A DNA stretch of 64,000 nt from an uncultured Phocaeicola sp. (GTDB taxonomy: Bacteria > Bacteroidota > Bacteroidia > Bacteroidales > Bacteroidaceae), in assembly GCA_948956705.1 (NCBI GenBank), contig CARCZS010000005.1, positions 1 through 64,000 on the forward strand, read 5' to 3'. Under the pieces are notes generated by a model. That model saw only the letters and a list, made by a program, of their open reading frames with translations, made no database searches and was not told where the DNA came from. A program made the position numbers and the translations under genes. Position 1 is the first letter of the stretch. Every line of letters starts with the position of its first letter. Of the stretch, positions 46,398 to 54,404 are shown piece after piece.

Positions 46398-47150
46398 ATG
46401 TTAGAGATAAAAGATTTGCATGCCAGTGTCAATGGCAAAGAGATATTGAAAGGTATTGATTTGAATATAAAGAAGGGTGAGGTTCATGCTATCATGGGGC
46501 CGAATGGTTCCGGCAAGAGTACCCTTTCGTCTGTATTGGTAGGTAATCCGGCTTTCGAGGTGACGAAAGGTTCGGTTACATTTGAAGGAAAAGACTTGTT
46601 GGCGTTGAGTCCTGAAGACCGTAGCCATGAAGGTTTGTTCCTTTCGTTCCAATATCCGGTAGAAATCCCCGGTGTGAGCATGGTGAACTTCATGCGTGCT
46701 GCGGTGAACGAAAAACGGAAGTATGAAGGTTTGACGCCTTTGACTGCCAGCGAGTTCTTAAAGTTGATGCGCGAGAAGCGTGCAGTTGTCGAGTTGGACA
46801 ATAAGCTGGCCAATCGTTCGGTGAATGAGGGCTTCTCGGGTGGAGAGAAAAAGCGTAACGAGATATTCCAGATGGCAATGCTTGAACCGAAGTTAAGTAT
46901 TTTGGACGAGACAGATTCAGGGCTGGATATTGATGCTTTGCGTATCGTAGCGGAAGGTGTGAACAAGTTGAAAACTCCCGAAACCAGTTGTATCGTGATT
47001 ACTCATTACCAACGTCTGCTGGACTATATCAAACCGGATATCGTTCATGTGCTTTATAAAGGCCGTATTGTGAAAACTGCCGGTCCGGAACTGGCATTGG
47101 AATTGGAAAAGCGTGGTTACGATTGGATTAAAGCTGAATTAGGAAAATAA
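46398..47150 (+). CDS. sufC: Fe-S cluster assembly ATPase SufC
   Basis: ABC-type ATPase that drives structural change in the SufBCD complex. The 250 residues have Walker A GPNGSGKST (about 35-43), the signature SGGEKKRNE (about 151-159), Walker B LSILDETDSGLDID and the H-loop VITHYQRLL. It lies 18 bases after sufB and two bases before sufD. Motifs are complete. Confidence 0.97.
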   Translation: MLEIKDLHASVNGKEILKGIDLNIKKGEVHAIMGPNGSGKSTLSSVLVGNPAFEVTKGSVTFEGKDLLALSPEDRSHEGLFLSFQYPVEIPGVSMVNFMRAAVNEKRKYEGLTPLTASEFLKLMREKRAVVELDNKLANRSVNEGFSGGEKKRNEIFQMAMLEPKLSILDETDSGLDIDALRIVAEGVNKLKTPETSCIVITHYQRLLDYIKPDIVHVLYKGRIVKTAGPELALELEKRGYDWIKAELGK

Positions 47151-47152
47151 TT

Positions 47153-48496
47153 ATGAGAGCAGAACAACAATATATTGACCTCTTTTCCCAATGCGAAGCA
47201 ATGATATGCAAGCATAGTGCCGAGGTGTTGAATGCTCCCCGTGCACAGGCATTTGCTGATTTTGAACGATTGGGATTCCCTACTCGCAAGCAGGAGAAGT
47301 ATAAATACATCGATGCAAGTAAGTTGTTTGAGCCTGATTATGGCTTGAACCTGAACCGACTTGATATACCGGTGAATCCATACGAAGTGTTTAAGTGTGA
47401 TGTGCCTAATATGAGCACTTCTCTTTACTTTGTAGTGAATGATGCTTTCTATAATAAATCATTGACCAAATCACAATTGCCGGAAGGCGTACTGTTGGGT
47501 AGCCTGAAAGAATTGTCCGAACAACATCCTGAGTTGGTAAAGAAGTATTATGGTAAACTGGCCGATACAGCCAAGGACGGTATTACTGCCTTTAATACAA
47601 CCTTTGCGCAGGATGGTTTTATGTTGTATGTTCCCAAGGGAGTAGTCATAGACAAGCCGATTCAGTTGGTGAATATTCTTCGTGCAGATGTCAATTTTAT
47701 GGTGAACCGCCGTATTCTGATTGTGCTGGAAGATGGGGCACAAGCCCGCCTGCTTGTCTGCGACCATGCAATGGATAATGTGAACTTCCTTTCTACGCAG
47801 GTGATTGAAGCTCATATCGGCGAGAATGCGGTCTTCGATTTATACGAACTTGAAGAAACCCATACCAGCAGTGTGCGTTTCAGTAACCTTTATGTGAATC
47901 AGGAAGCCAACAGTAATGTCTTACTGAACGGCATGACTTTGCACAACGGTACTACCCGCAATACAACGGAAGTGACATTGTCGGGCCGGGGGGCCGAAAT
48001 CAATCTTTGCGGCATGGCCATTGCTGATAAGAACGAGCAGGTGGATAACCATACTTTTATTGACCATAAAGTGAGTGACTGCACCAGCAACGAACTGTTT
48101 AAGTATGTATTGGATGACCAGGCAGTCGGTGCTTTTGCAGGAAAGGTATTGGTACGTCCGGGAGCACAACATACCAATTCCCAACAGACCAACCGCAATC
48201 TTTGCGCTACGCGTGATGCACACATGTACACTCAGCCTCAACTGGAGATTTATGCAGATGATGTGAAATGTTCACATGGAGCCACTGTAGGACAGTTGGA
48301 TGAAAATGCATTATTCTATATGCAGCAGCGCGGTATCAGTCTTCATGAGGCCCGGCTGTTGTTGATGTTTGCATTCGTGAATGAAGTGATTGACACCATC
48401 CGTCTGGAGGCATTGAAAGACCGCCTGCACCTGTTGGTGGAAAAACGCTTCCGTGGCGAACTGAACAAGTGCCAGGGTTGCGCTATGTGTAAATAG
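47153..48496 (+). CDS. sufD: Fe-S cluster assembly protein SufD
   Basis: Partner of SufB and SufC in iron-sulfur cluster assembly. The 447 residues have the N-terminal helical region (with PTRKQEKYKYIDASKLFE), a beta-helix middle, and the conserved KCSHGATVGQLDENALFYMQ and RGISLHEARLLLMFAFVNEV segments near the C terminus. The final residues CQGCAMCK contain three cysteines, which could bind metal or a cluster. The start codon is two bases after sufC, and sufS follows after 11 bases. Confidence 0.96.
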   Translation: MRAEQQYIDLFSQCEAMICKHSAEVLNAPRAQAFADFERLGFPTRKQEKYKYIDASKLFEPDYGLNLNRLDIPVNPYEVFKCDVPNMSTSLYFVVNDAFYNKSLTKSQLPEGVLLGSLKELSEQHPELVKKYYGKLADTAKDGITAFNTTFAQDGFMLYVPKGVVIDKPIQLVNILRADVNFMVNRRILIVLEDGAQARLLVCDHAMDNVNFLSTQVIEAHIGENAVFDLYELEETHTSSVRFSNLYVNQEANSNVLLNGMTLHNGTTRNTTEVTLSGRGAEINLCGMAIADKNEQVDNHTFIDHKVSDCTSNELFKYVLDDQAVGAFAGKVLVRPGAQHTNSQQTNRNLCATRDAHMYTQPQLEIYADDVKCSHGATVGQLDENALFYMQQRGISLHEARLLLMFAFVNEVIDTIRLEALKDRLHLLVEKRFRGELNKCQGCAMCK

Positions 48497-48507
48497 AAAG
48501 GATAACT

Positions 48508-49722
48508 ATGTACGATATACAGAAAATAAGGGAAGACTTTCCGATATTGAGCAGGGAAGTATATGGTAAGCCGCTTATCTATTTGGACAATGGGGCAACC
48601 ACACAGAAACCGCGTTGTGTTGTAGAAGCCATTACCGACGAATATTATTCGGTCAATGCCAATGTTCATCGCGGTGTGCACTTTCTTTCCCAGCAGGCGA
48701 CCGAGTTGCACGAAGCCTCACGCGAAACTGTTCGTAAGTTTATCAATGCACGCAGTTCGAATGAAATCGTGTTTACACGGGGGACTACTGAAAGTATCAA
48801 TCTGTTGGCCTCTTCCTTTGCCGAAAGTCAGATGAAGGAAGGTGACGAGGTGATTGTTTCTACCATGGAACACCATAGCAATATCGTTCCTTGGCAATTG
48901 CAGGCCGAGAAAAGAGGTATTGTGCTGAAGGTTATTCCGATGAATGATAAGGGTGAACTGCTTATAGATGAGTATGAGAAACTCTTTTCTGAACGTACAA
49001 AATTAGTGAGCCTAGTGCATGTCAGCAATGTACTCGGAACTGTAAATCCGGTGAAGGAGATGATTGCAACGGCTCACGGTCACGGTGTCCCTGTCCTGAT
49101 AGACGGTGCACAGAGCGTACCTCACATGAAAGTGGACGTGCAGGACTTGGATGCAGACTTTTTTGCATTTAGCGGGCATAAGATATATGGACCTACGGGG
49201 GTAGGTGTACTTTATGGAAAAGAGGAATGGTTGGATAAAATTCCGCCTTATCAGGGGGGAGGGGAAATGATACAGAGTGTCAGTTTCGAGAAAACCACTT
49301 TCAATGAACTTCCTTTTAAGTTTGAAGCCGGAACACCCGATTATATCGGCACCACGGCATTGGCAAAAGCGCTTGATTATGTATCGGCTGTCGGAATGGA
49401 CAACATTGCTGCCTATGAGCACGAATTGACTGTGTATGCCATGAAACGTTTGAAAGAGATAGAAGGGATGCGTATCTTTGGTGAGGCGGAACACAAAAGT
49501 GGTGTCGTTTCTTTTCTGGTAGGGAATATTCATCATTTGGATATGGGAACCTTGCTCGACCGATTGGGCATTGCTGTCCGTACCGGACATCATTGTGCGC
49601 AACCGTTGATGATTCGTTTGGGTATAGAAGGGACAGTGCGTGCTTCTTTTGGACTTTATAATACGAAAGAGGAGATAGAAGCTTTGGCTGCCGGCATCGA
49701 ACGTGTCAGCAAAATGTTTTGA
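48508..49722 (+). CDS. sufS: Cysteine desulfurase SufS
   Basis: PLP enzyme that takes sulfur from cysteine for Fe-S cluster building, group II type. The 404 residues show the substrate/PLP site TMEHHSNIVPWQ, the PLP lysine in FSGHKIYGPTG, and the catalytic cysteine in RTGHHCAQPLM (about residue 362). It is the last gene of the cvpA-sufBCDS transcript, closed by a palindromic element at 49744. No SufE is seen in the window; Bacteroides encodes SufE elsewhere, if it has it. Confidence 0.96.
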   Translation: MYDIQKIREDFPILSREVYGKPLIYLDNGATTQKPRCVVEAITDEYYSVNANVHRGVHFLSQQATELHEASRETVRKFINARSSNEIVFTRGTTESINLLASSFAESQMKEGDEVIVSTMEHHSNIVPWQLQAEKRGIVLKVIPMNDKGELLIDEYEKLFSERTKLVSLVHVSNVLGTVNPVKEMIATAHGHGVPVLIDGAQSVPHMKVDVQDLDADFFAFSGHKIYGPTGVGVLYGKEEWLDKIPPYQGGGEMIQSVSFEKTTFNELPFKFEAGTPDYIGTTALAKALDYVSAVGMDNIAAYEHELTVYAMKRLKEIEGMRIFGEAEHKSGVVSFLVGNIHHLDMGTLLDRLGIAVRTGHHCAQPLMIRLGIEGTVRASFGLYNTKEEIEALAAGIERVSKMF

Positions 49723-49743
49723 CCCTCTGCTTCTTCGATTCTT

Positions 49744-49814
49744 CAGGCACGGATTTCACGGATTTACACGGATGAATTTATTTCTTTTCCGTGTTTCCGT
49801 GTAATCCGTGCCTG
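49744..49814. repeat. CACGGAT palindromic repeat, copy 2 (also a terminator)
   Basis: CAGGCACGGATTTCACGGA on the left and CCGTGTAATCCGTGCCTG on the right, 22 bases after the sufS stop. It is related to the element at 44338-44410 in sequence and position (3' end of an operon). The T-tract is missing here (GAATTATG follows), so a terminator role is less clear than for copy 1. Confidence 0.7.
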
Positions 49815-49869
49815 AATTATGTTGATTGATAACTCCGATTGGGTTTGTTTATCCGGCGAATGATAAAAC

Positions 49870-50475
49870 TTACGGAAACGAACAAAATAAAGTGACTAGA
49901 AACGGTACGCTAAAATCTACCACAAACCCATGGAAAATAGAAACGACCACAAAACTTTCCCCCGCTGTCCTTGTGATAATAGGCAGGGTTGTATCCATAG
50001 TAGTTGCTCCACCGGATGATATGGGGGCAAGATTTCCAAACCATCTTACAAGCAAAGGTGCAAACAGCAGTGTAATAATCTCACGCGATATATTGGACAG
50101 TAAGGCAATAGTTCCTAATTCCGCTCCTTTATATTCGGTTATGAAGATGCTTGACAATGAATAGTAACCGAAGCCGGAGCCGACAGCCAGACAATCCGAC
50201 AAAGAACGGTGGGAGAGGAATAAACTGATAACCGCGCATCCTGCTAATGTGCCTAAAATGGTCATGACGGGCAGAAATATAAGGCGTGGATTGAGTGAAC
50301 GGAAATTGCGGAGTGTCTGCGGGTCATTTCCCACGCTGATGCCCACGCTGAACATTAATGCGCATAGGGCATAATAACTTAAATTGCTTTGCGTAAAGTC
50401 GTATGGAATCAGATGATAAGCCCCGCATAGCGTGCCGATAACAAAAAAAGAGATGATAATCAGACTTCCTTTCAT
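49870..50475 (-). CDS. LysO-family lysine exporter, larger part
   Basis: 201 residues with six or so membrane helices, matching the C-terminal two thirds of the LysO (YbjE, DUF340) lysine exporter. Visible segments include the helix LIIISFFVIGTLCGAYHL, the FSVGISVGNDP segment, and SGFGYYSLSSIFITEYKGAELG. Its start overlaps the stop of the smaller gene at 50472 by four bases (ATGA). The two parts (201 plus 93 residues) add up to about the length of one LysO. I call this a natural split gene, not a frameshift, because both parts have their own start and a coupled overlap. Export of lysine or another basic amino acid is the expected role. Confidence 0.8.
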   Translation of the reverse strand: MKGSLIIISFFVIGTLCGAYHLIPYDFTQSNLSYYALCALMFSVGISVGNDPQTLRNFRSLNPRLIFLPVMTILGTLAGCAVISLFLSHRSLSDCLAVGSGFGYYSLSSIFITEYKGAELGTIALLSNISREIITLLFAPLLVRWFGNLAPISSGGATTMDTTLPIITRTAGESFVVVSIFHGFVVDFSVPFLVTLFCSFP

Positions 50476-50753
50476 GCTTCGGTCCTCCCGTTTCTTTTAT
50501 ATACCATATACCATAATGCCCAGGCAGCAGTGACGCTACCCAGTACGGCTGCCAAGGTGAGGGTGATAGCTTCCAAACCGATAGTATGTAATCCGTTGAT
50601 AATCTCTTGATTACCTCCCACATCTATTCCCAGCAGGAAAAGCAGTAGCCAAATAAAAACAGTAATGACTTTGTGTATCCACGATAGTCGTTGTTTGCGT
50701 AGCAGAAAGCCGAGTAACATCCCGGCAAACATAATTCCTATAATAGTAAACAT
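50472..50753 (-). CDS. LysO-family exporter, smaller part
   Basis: 93 residues with three membrane helices (about 1-15, 31-48 and 62-82), matching the N-terminal third of LysO. FLLGIDVGGNQEIINGL lies in the middle. A TATCTTTG box on the minus strand (50773-50780 complement) lies 20 bases before the start codon. Together with the downstream overlapping gene it should make a two-subunit exporter. Confidence 0.78.
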   Translation of the reverse strand: MFTIIGIMFAGMLLGFLLRKQRLSWIHKVITVFIWLLLFLLGIDVGGNQEIINGLHTIGLEAITLTLAAVLGSVTAAWALWYMVYKRNGRTEA

Positions 50754-50772
50754 ATCTTTTATCGTTTTGCTG

Positions 50773-50780
50773 CAAAGATA
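50773..50780 (-). promoter_or_regulatory. -7 promoter box of the LysO genes
   Basis: CAAAGATA on the plus strand, i.e. TATCTTTG on the minus strand, 19 bases before the ATG. The leader would be very short. Confidence 0.55.
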
Positions 50781-50798
50781 CGTCCTTTTCTGTAAAAG

Positions 50799-50830
50799 AA
50801 GAGCCTATCTTGCTTGCAAAATAGGCTCTT
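50799..50830 (-). terminator. Terminator after the YhcH-family gene
   Basis: Arms AAGAGCCTAT (50799-50808) and ATAGGCTCTT (50821-50830), followed on the minus strand by TTCTTTT. It lies between the minus-strand YhcH-family gene (ending at 50868) and the LysO promoter. Confidence 0.75.
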
Positions 50831-50867
50831 GTCTGTCTTTGGAGAAGACATATTTTATAGCCGGGCT

Positions 50868-51467
50868 TTATTGTATATAGTCCAGTTTCACCACAATGAC
50901 CCTGATATCTTGCGAACCGCTGTCTGTCGCAATTTTTGCAATGTGCCAGTCACAAGGGAAAAACAAGAAGAAACGTCCGGGTGTGGAGTCTATAAAAGTT
51001 GTTTTATCCACATCGAAGTCATAGCTTATAAAGTCAGGTGTATAAGCACGGTTAGGGTAAGAGCTGGCATGGTCCAGCAATCCGAAGCGTTCCGTGCCCT
51101 TCACCACATATTGGAAATCTATATGATGGTAATGTGATTCTGAGCCTCGTTTCTCCAGTGGGTCATTTTTGCTGTCTTCAACGGATACAACCAGCGAGGT
51201 TCCTTCTATCGGATGTCTTCCGGCAGGTATGGTTTGCAAATCATGGCTTGCCAGCCATTTGAACATGGCATCCCATTGTGCCTGATTTTTGTTGTACTGT
51301 GCTTGGAATTCCTTCAGATTGGTACAGACATCGGGCAATGCTTTGAAGCCATTGCTCCAGGTGCGTGATAAAGTCCATTTCAAGGGATTGTCGCATTGTG
51401 CATAAACCTTTGTCAGCGGAGCCACTGCCAATAGGATAGTGAATAGAATGAATTTGAGTGTTTTCAT
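50868..51467 (-). CDS. Exported YhcH/YjgK/YiaL-family protein (DUF386)
   Basis: 199 residues with a signal peptide (about 1-23, ending KVYAQ), then a cupin-like DUF386 domain (about 50-195). The domain shows the metal-binding-type residues HYHHIDFQYVVKG and a conserved FFLFFPCDWHIAKIA segment, in which the histidines may bind a metal. Family members are linked to sugar acid or biofilm functions (EbgC, YiaL, YhcH); the exact activity here is unknown. It is unusual that this protein has a signal peptide. The gene lies 34 bases after the beta-propeller lipoprotein gene, so they may share a transcript. Confidence 0.85.
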   Translation of the reverse strand: MKTLKFILFTILLAVAPLTKVYAQCDNPLKWTLSRTWSNGFKALPDVCTNLKEFQAQYNKNQAQWDAMFKWLASHDLQTIPAGRHPIEGTSLVVSVEDSKNDPLEKRGSESHYHHIDFQYVVKGTERFGLLDHASSYPNRAYTPDFISYDFDVDKTTFIDSTPGRFFLFFPCDWHIAKIATDSGSQDIRVIVVKLDYIQ

Positions 51468-51501
51468 AATAGCTTATTTAATTTTTTGAACAATAATAAT
51501 C

Positions 51502-52581
51502 TTATAGCTCATATTTTAAAATACTATAACCTGTTTCCGGAGACTCGCTTACAGCAAAGAGATATTGATTGTCAGGCGAGATAGCTATCTGCAATACCTC
51601 ACAATCTAACTTCATTTTTTCCAATAGATTCCCATCCCAGTCATAACATCTCACCTCATTACCACGCATCAATCCTCGAGCACAGTCTCTTTCTTTTTTT
51701 CCACTATATAAAGCATAAACCTTTTTATCAGATGCAGTAACCCAAGCGTAGTGCCGCAAAGATTCTTTTGTGAAAGCAGCCTGTACATTCTCCGAATCAA
51801 AATGTTCCACATAAATATCATTAGGGTATTGAGCTTTGACAAATTTAGTCTTCAAACCATTCCCATCCAATCGCGCAAATCCTATCACATCGGCACCATA
51901 ACAAGCCACCGCCAATTTTTCAGCATCTGGAGATACTGCGCTACACGAAGCATACAACTGAATATTAGCTCTGTCTGTAAGTTCACTGTTTACTTTTTCT
52001 TTATCAGGATAAGCCTCATAATAAGAAAACTCTGTCATTTGCTGATTAAAATAGGCTAACATTCCTTCTGGAGCAGCACCGGATGCCAGCATTTTCCCAT
52101 TTGACAAAAATTTCTGCCAGCCACCAATCATTGCATTTTTGGGTAGCTTCTCAGGTTGAAAACGAAAGATTTCTTTTATATTGGGGTGTGCTTTTTCAAT
52201 ATCCGATTCCGACACTTCATAAATTAGATTCTTTAAGACATCAGACAAGTAAAAGCAGCGACCGGCTTTAGAGTATTGTATACTGGATAAAAGCAACATT
52301 TCTCCGGGACCTTCTCCGTGAAGTAAAAACTGATTTATTTTTTTCCTTTCGTTTAGTGTATATACTTCTAAAATCGTATCACTCTTCATATTTCCCAAAA
52401 TTAAATATTTGTCTGTCACACAAATATGATAGGGAGTACCTAAACTTTCATCGGACAAAAGCTTCACCGACGACAGGGTACGTATAGCGGGCTGAGATGC
52501 CTTATCCGAACAAGAAGTCAGTAAAAAATTGGAAACAGCAATGGTTATAATGGCCATGCCTATAAAAAAAATCTTTTTCAT
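51502..52581 (-). CDS. Six-bladed beta-propeller lipoprotein (BF3164/TolB-like)
   Basis: 359 residues with a lipoprotein signal ending LLTSC (cysteine 24), followed by a six-bladed beta-propeller-type repeat. The family is common and expanded in Bacteroides, with VLYTLNERKK-, GEGPGEML- and CYDWDGNLLEKMKLD-like segments seen here; the function is unknown. By eye its codon choice looks AT-richer than that of rnhB or sufS nearby, possibly a sign of later acquisition. There is a 215-base gap to rnhB on the other side. Confidence 0.82.
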   Translation of the reverse strand: MKKIFFIGMAIITIAVSNFLLTSCSDKASQPAIRTLSSVKLLSDESLGTPYHICVTDKYLILGNMKSDTILEVYTLNERKKINQFLLHGEGPGEMLLLSSIQYSKAGRCFYLSDVLKNLIYEVSESDIEKAHPNIKEIFRFQPEKLPKNAMIGGWQKFLSNGKMLASGAAPEGMLAYFNQQMTEFSYYEAYPDKEKVNSELTDRANIQLYASCSAVSPDAEKLAVACYGADVIGFARLDGNGLKTKFVKAQYPNDIYVEHFDSENVQAAFTKESLRHYAWVTASDKKVYALYSGKKERDCARGLMRGNEVRCYDWDGNLLEKMKLDCEVLQIAISPDNQYLFAVSESPETGYSILKYEL

Positions 52582-52736
52582 ATATAATTCTTATTTTAAC
52601 TTACAAGCGCAAGTAAGCGAAAAAAAACATGAAACACAAGCAATATCTATTTTAATATCGGTTGAGGCTATTGAAATTTGAATGGTCGAAGTAAAGCTTA
52701 GCTCCTATATAAAAATAACTGTTTATTTTGAGACTG

Positions 52737-52770
52737 TCTACTGATTTTTTCTTTTAAACAAGTATCTTTG
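52737..52770 (+). promoter_or_regulatory. Promoter of rnhB
   Basis: TTTG (52737-52740), 22 bases, then TATCTTTG (52763-52770). The spacing is slightly long. The start codon is 26 bases downstream. Confidence 0.6.
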
Positions 52771-52796
52771 CAGACGACAATTTGAAATGCAATAGT

Positions 52797-53402
52797 ATGC
52801 TGTTACCTTACTTAAACAAAGAATTGGTGGAAGCCGGATGCGATGAGGCCGGCCGTGGATGTTTGGCCGGTTCGGTTTATGCCGCTGCCGTTATCTTGCC
52901 AAAAGATTTTAAAAATGAGCTGTTGAATGACTCCAAGCAATTGACAGAACACCAGCGGTATGCTCTTCGTGAAGTGATAGAAAAGGAGGCTTTGGCATGG
53001 GCTGTGGGAGTGGTGACACCTGCAGAGATTGATGAGATAAATATTCTGAATGCTTCATTTCTGGCTATGCATCGTGCTGTGGATGGGTTGAAACTGAAGC
53101 CCCAACATTTGTTGATAGATGGAAATCGCTTTAAAAAGTATCAGGATATACCGCATACCACAGTGGTGAAAGGAGATGGCAAATATCTTTCTATTGCAGC
53201 AGCTTCTATTCTGGCAAAGACGTATCGTGATGACTATATGAATACTTTGCATGAAGAGTATCCTTATTATGACTGGAGTTCTAATAAGGGATATCCTACC
53301 AAGAAACATCGTGCGGCCATCAGGGAATATGGCACGACTCCTTACCATCGGATGACATTTAACCTTTTAGGGGAAGACCCGCAATTGTCATTACAGTTTT
53401 GA
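52797..53402 (+). CDS. rnhB: Ribonuclease HII
   Basis: Cuts the RNA strand of RNA-DNA hybrids and removes misincorporated ribonucleotides. The 201 residues start at the ATG at 52797 (an earlier TTG is unlikely). The catalytic acidic residues are in [10 protein letters not shown], and further in LLIDGNRFK and [12 protein letters not shown], as in the family. Length is standard. Copy 2 of the repeat-rich element begins one base after the stop codon. Confidence 0.95.
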   Translation: MLLPYLNKELVEAGCDEAGRGCLAGSVYAAAVILPKDFKNELLNDSKQLTEHQRYALREVIEKEALAWAVGVVTPAEIDEINILNASFLAMHRAVDGLKLKPQHLLIDGNRFKKYQDIPHTTVVKGDGKYLSIAAASILAKTYRDDYMNTLHEEYPYYDWSSNKGYPTKKHRAAIREYGTTPYHRMTFNLLGEDPQLSLQF

Positions 53403-54250
53403 TTATATATGTAGGTTTATGCGTACGTACGTGCAGGCTTATGCGTATATACGTGTAGCCCGATGCGTACGTACGTGTAGCCCGATGCGTATGTACGTGT
53501 GAACTGATGCCTACGTCCACATTGAAAAATAGGAAGCTCACACACTGAATGATGCAAAAAGACCTTGGTGTTTTTCAAAAAGCTCGGGATGTTTTTTAAA
53601 AAGCTCGGCATCTTTTTCAAAAAGCTCGGGATGTTTTTGTAGGGGCAGATTGTATCTTACTCTCACCAAGTCGGTCATTTCCTTTTCTCCGTTCATCCTT
53701 ACATTTTGATTCATATACGCTGGCTATCAACCTGTTAAAGATGACAGCACATCCCCTCATCCTCCCTTCAGCCACGCTTTCCAAGTCCCTTCATAATCTG
53801 CCTTCAGCGATTGTATGTGTACTCCTCTTTTTAGCCCACCGTTTTCTGTAGGGGCAGACCAGTGTGTCTGCCTGAGAACGGTTTACTTGAAGCTATCGGG
53901 AGTGTGTCAAAACTAAACCGACCTATTCCATCGTCAGCTGTAGGGGCAGGGTTTGCCTGCCCGAAGACACAAAGCAAACTGTTTTCGGGCGAGCGAACCT
54001 CGCCCCTACGAACGAAACGACAGCATTATCCACGTTTTGACACCCACCTACCGTAAATGAAAGCGTTATAGAAAAAGTTAAGGCGGAAGAAATTTGACGA
54101 ATGAAAGGAGGCTGAAAGGACGGTGACAAGAGGTCCATTCACTATCGGAACCCCCATCAACAGGGCGTTTTAGCGGTTAATGAAGGGAGGAAGGAAGAGA
54201 CCGAATTTCCGTTTGTAGGGCGAAAAATACAGTTGGTTTTTGTGGATTCA
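53403..54250. repeat. Repeat-rich intergenic element, copy 2
   Basis: Inverted relative of 5629-6203, with a MITE-like insertion and further sequence in the middle, which makes it longer. It carries a 22-base array (ATGCGTA at 53419, 53441, 53463, 53485 and 53507), a 21-base array (AGCTCGG at 53581, 53602 and 53623, with a variant at 53560), and the conserved block with CTTCAGCC and TCATCCTCCCTTC. GTAGGGGCAG occurs at 53639, 53850 and 53940. No credible gene is seen in 53403-54404. Confidence 0.8.
53902..54043. repeat. MITE-like 144-base repeat, copy A
   Basis: Near-identical to 55762-55905. It starts GTGTGTCAAAAC and ends GTTTTGACAC (the last two bases AC of the full terminal repeat differ here). 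Internal palindromes GTAGGGGC/GCCCCTAC and CCTGCCCGAA/TTCGGGCGAG could form cruciforms. It lies inside the larger repeat element. Confidence 0.75.
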
Positions 54251-54347
54251 GTCATTGTATGATAAGCCATTCAGGGGAAAAGTCGAGAGCCGGCATTACA
54301 CCCTATTATTTGCCACGGACTTTAGAGCATGCTCCCCCCAAAAAAAG

Positions 54348-54390
54348 AAATAGGTTTGCTAATATGAAATATTGATGAGCAAACCTATTT
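54348..54390. terminator. Terminator of the fucose operon
   Basis: Perfect 13-base arms AAATAGGTTTGCT (54348-54360) and AGCAAACCTATTT (54378-54390), with T-rich sequence on the minus-strand side (TTTCTTTTTT). It follows the fucP stop at 54405. Confidence 0.88.
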
Positions 54391-54404
54391 TCTGAGTGAC
54401 AGGA

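Noticed and set aside
49826..50164. 112-codon plus-strand frame opposite the LysO gene
   Set aside because: It overlaps the recognised LysO C-terminal part on the opposite strand, starts at a weak site and shows no family features.
50470..50476. Frameshift that would merge the two LysO parts
   Set aside because: Both parts have a proper start and stop with an ATGA overlap, typical of two coupled genes. Treated as a natural split; a sequencing error is not excluded.
52782..52796. Extended rnhB start at a TTG codon
   Set aside because: The TTG start would add five residues before [10 protein letters not shown]. The ATG at 52797 is better placed relative to the promoter and the usual RNase HII start.
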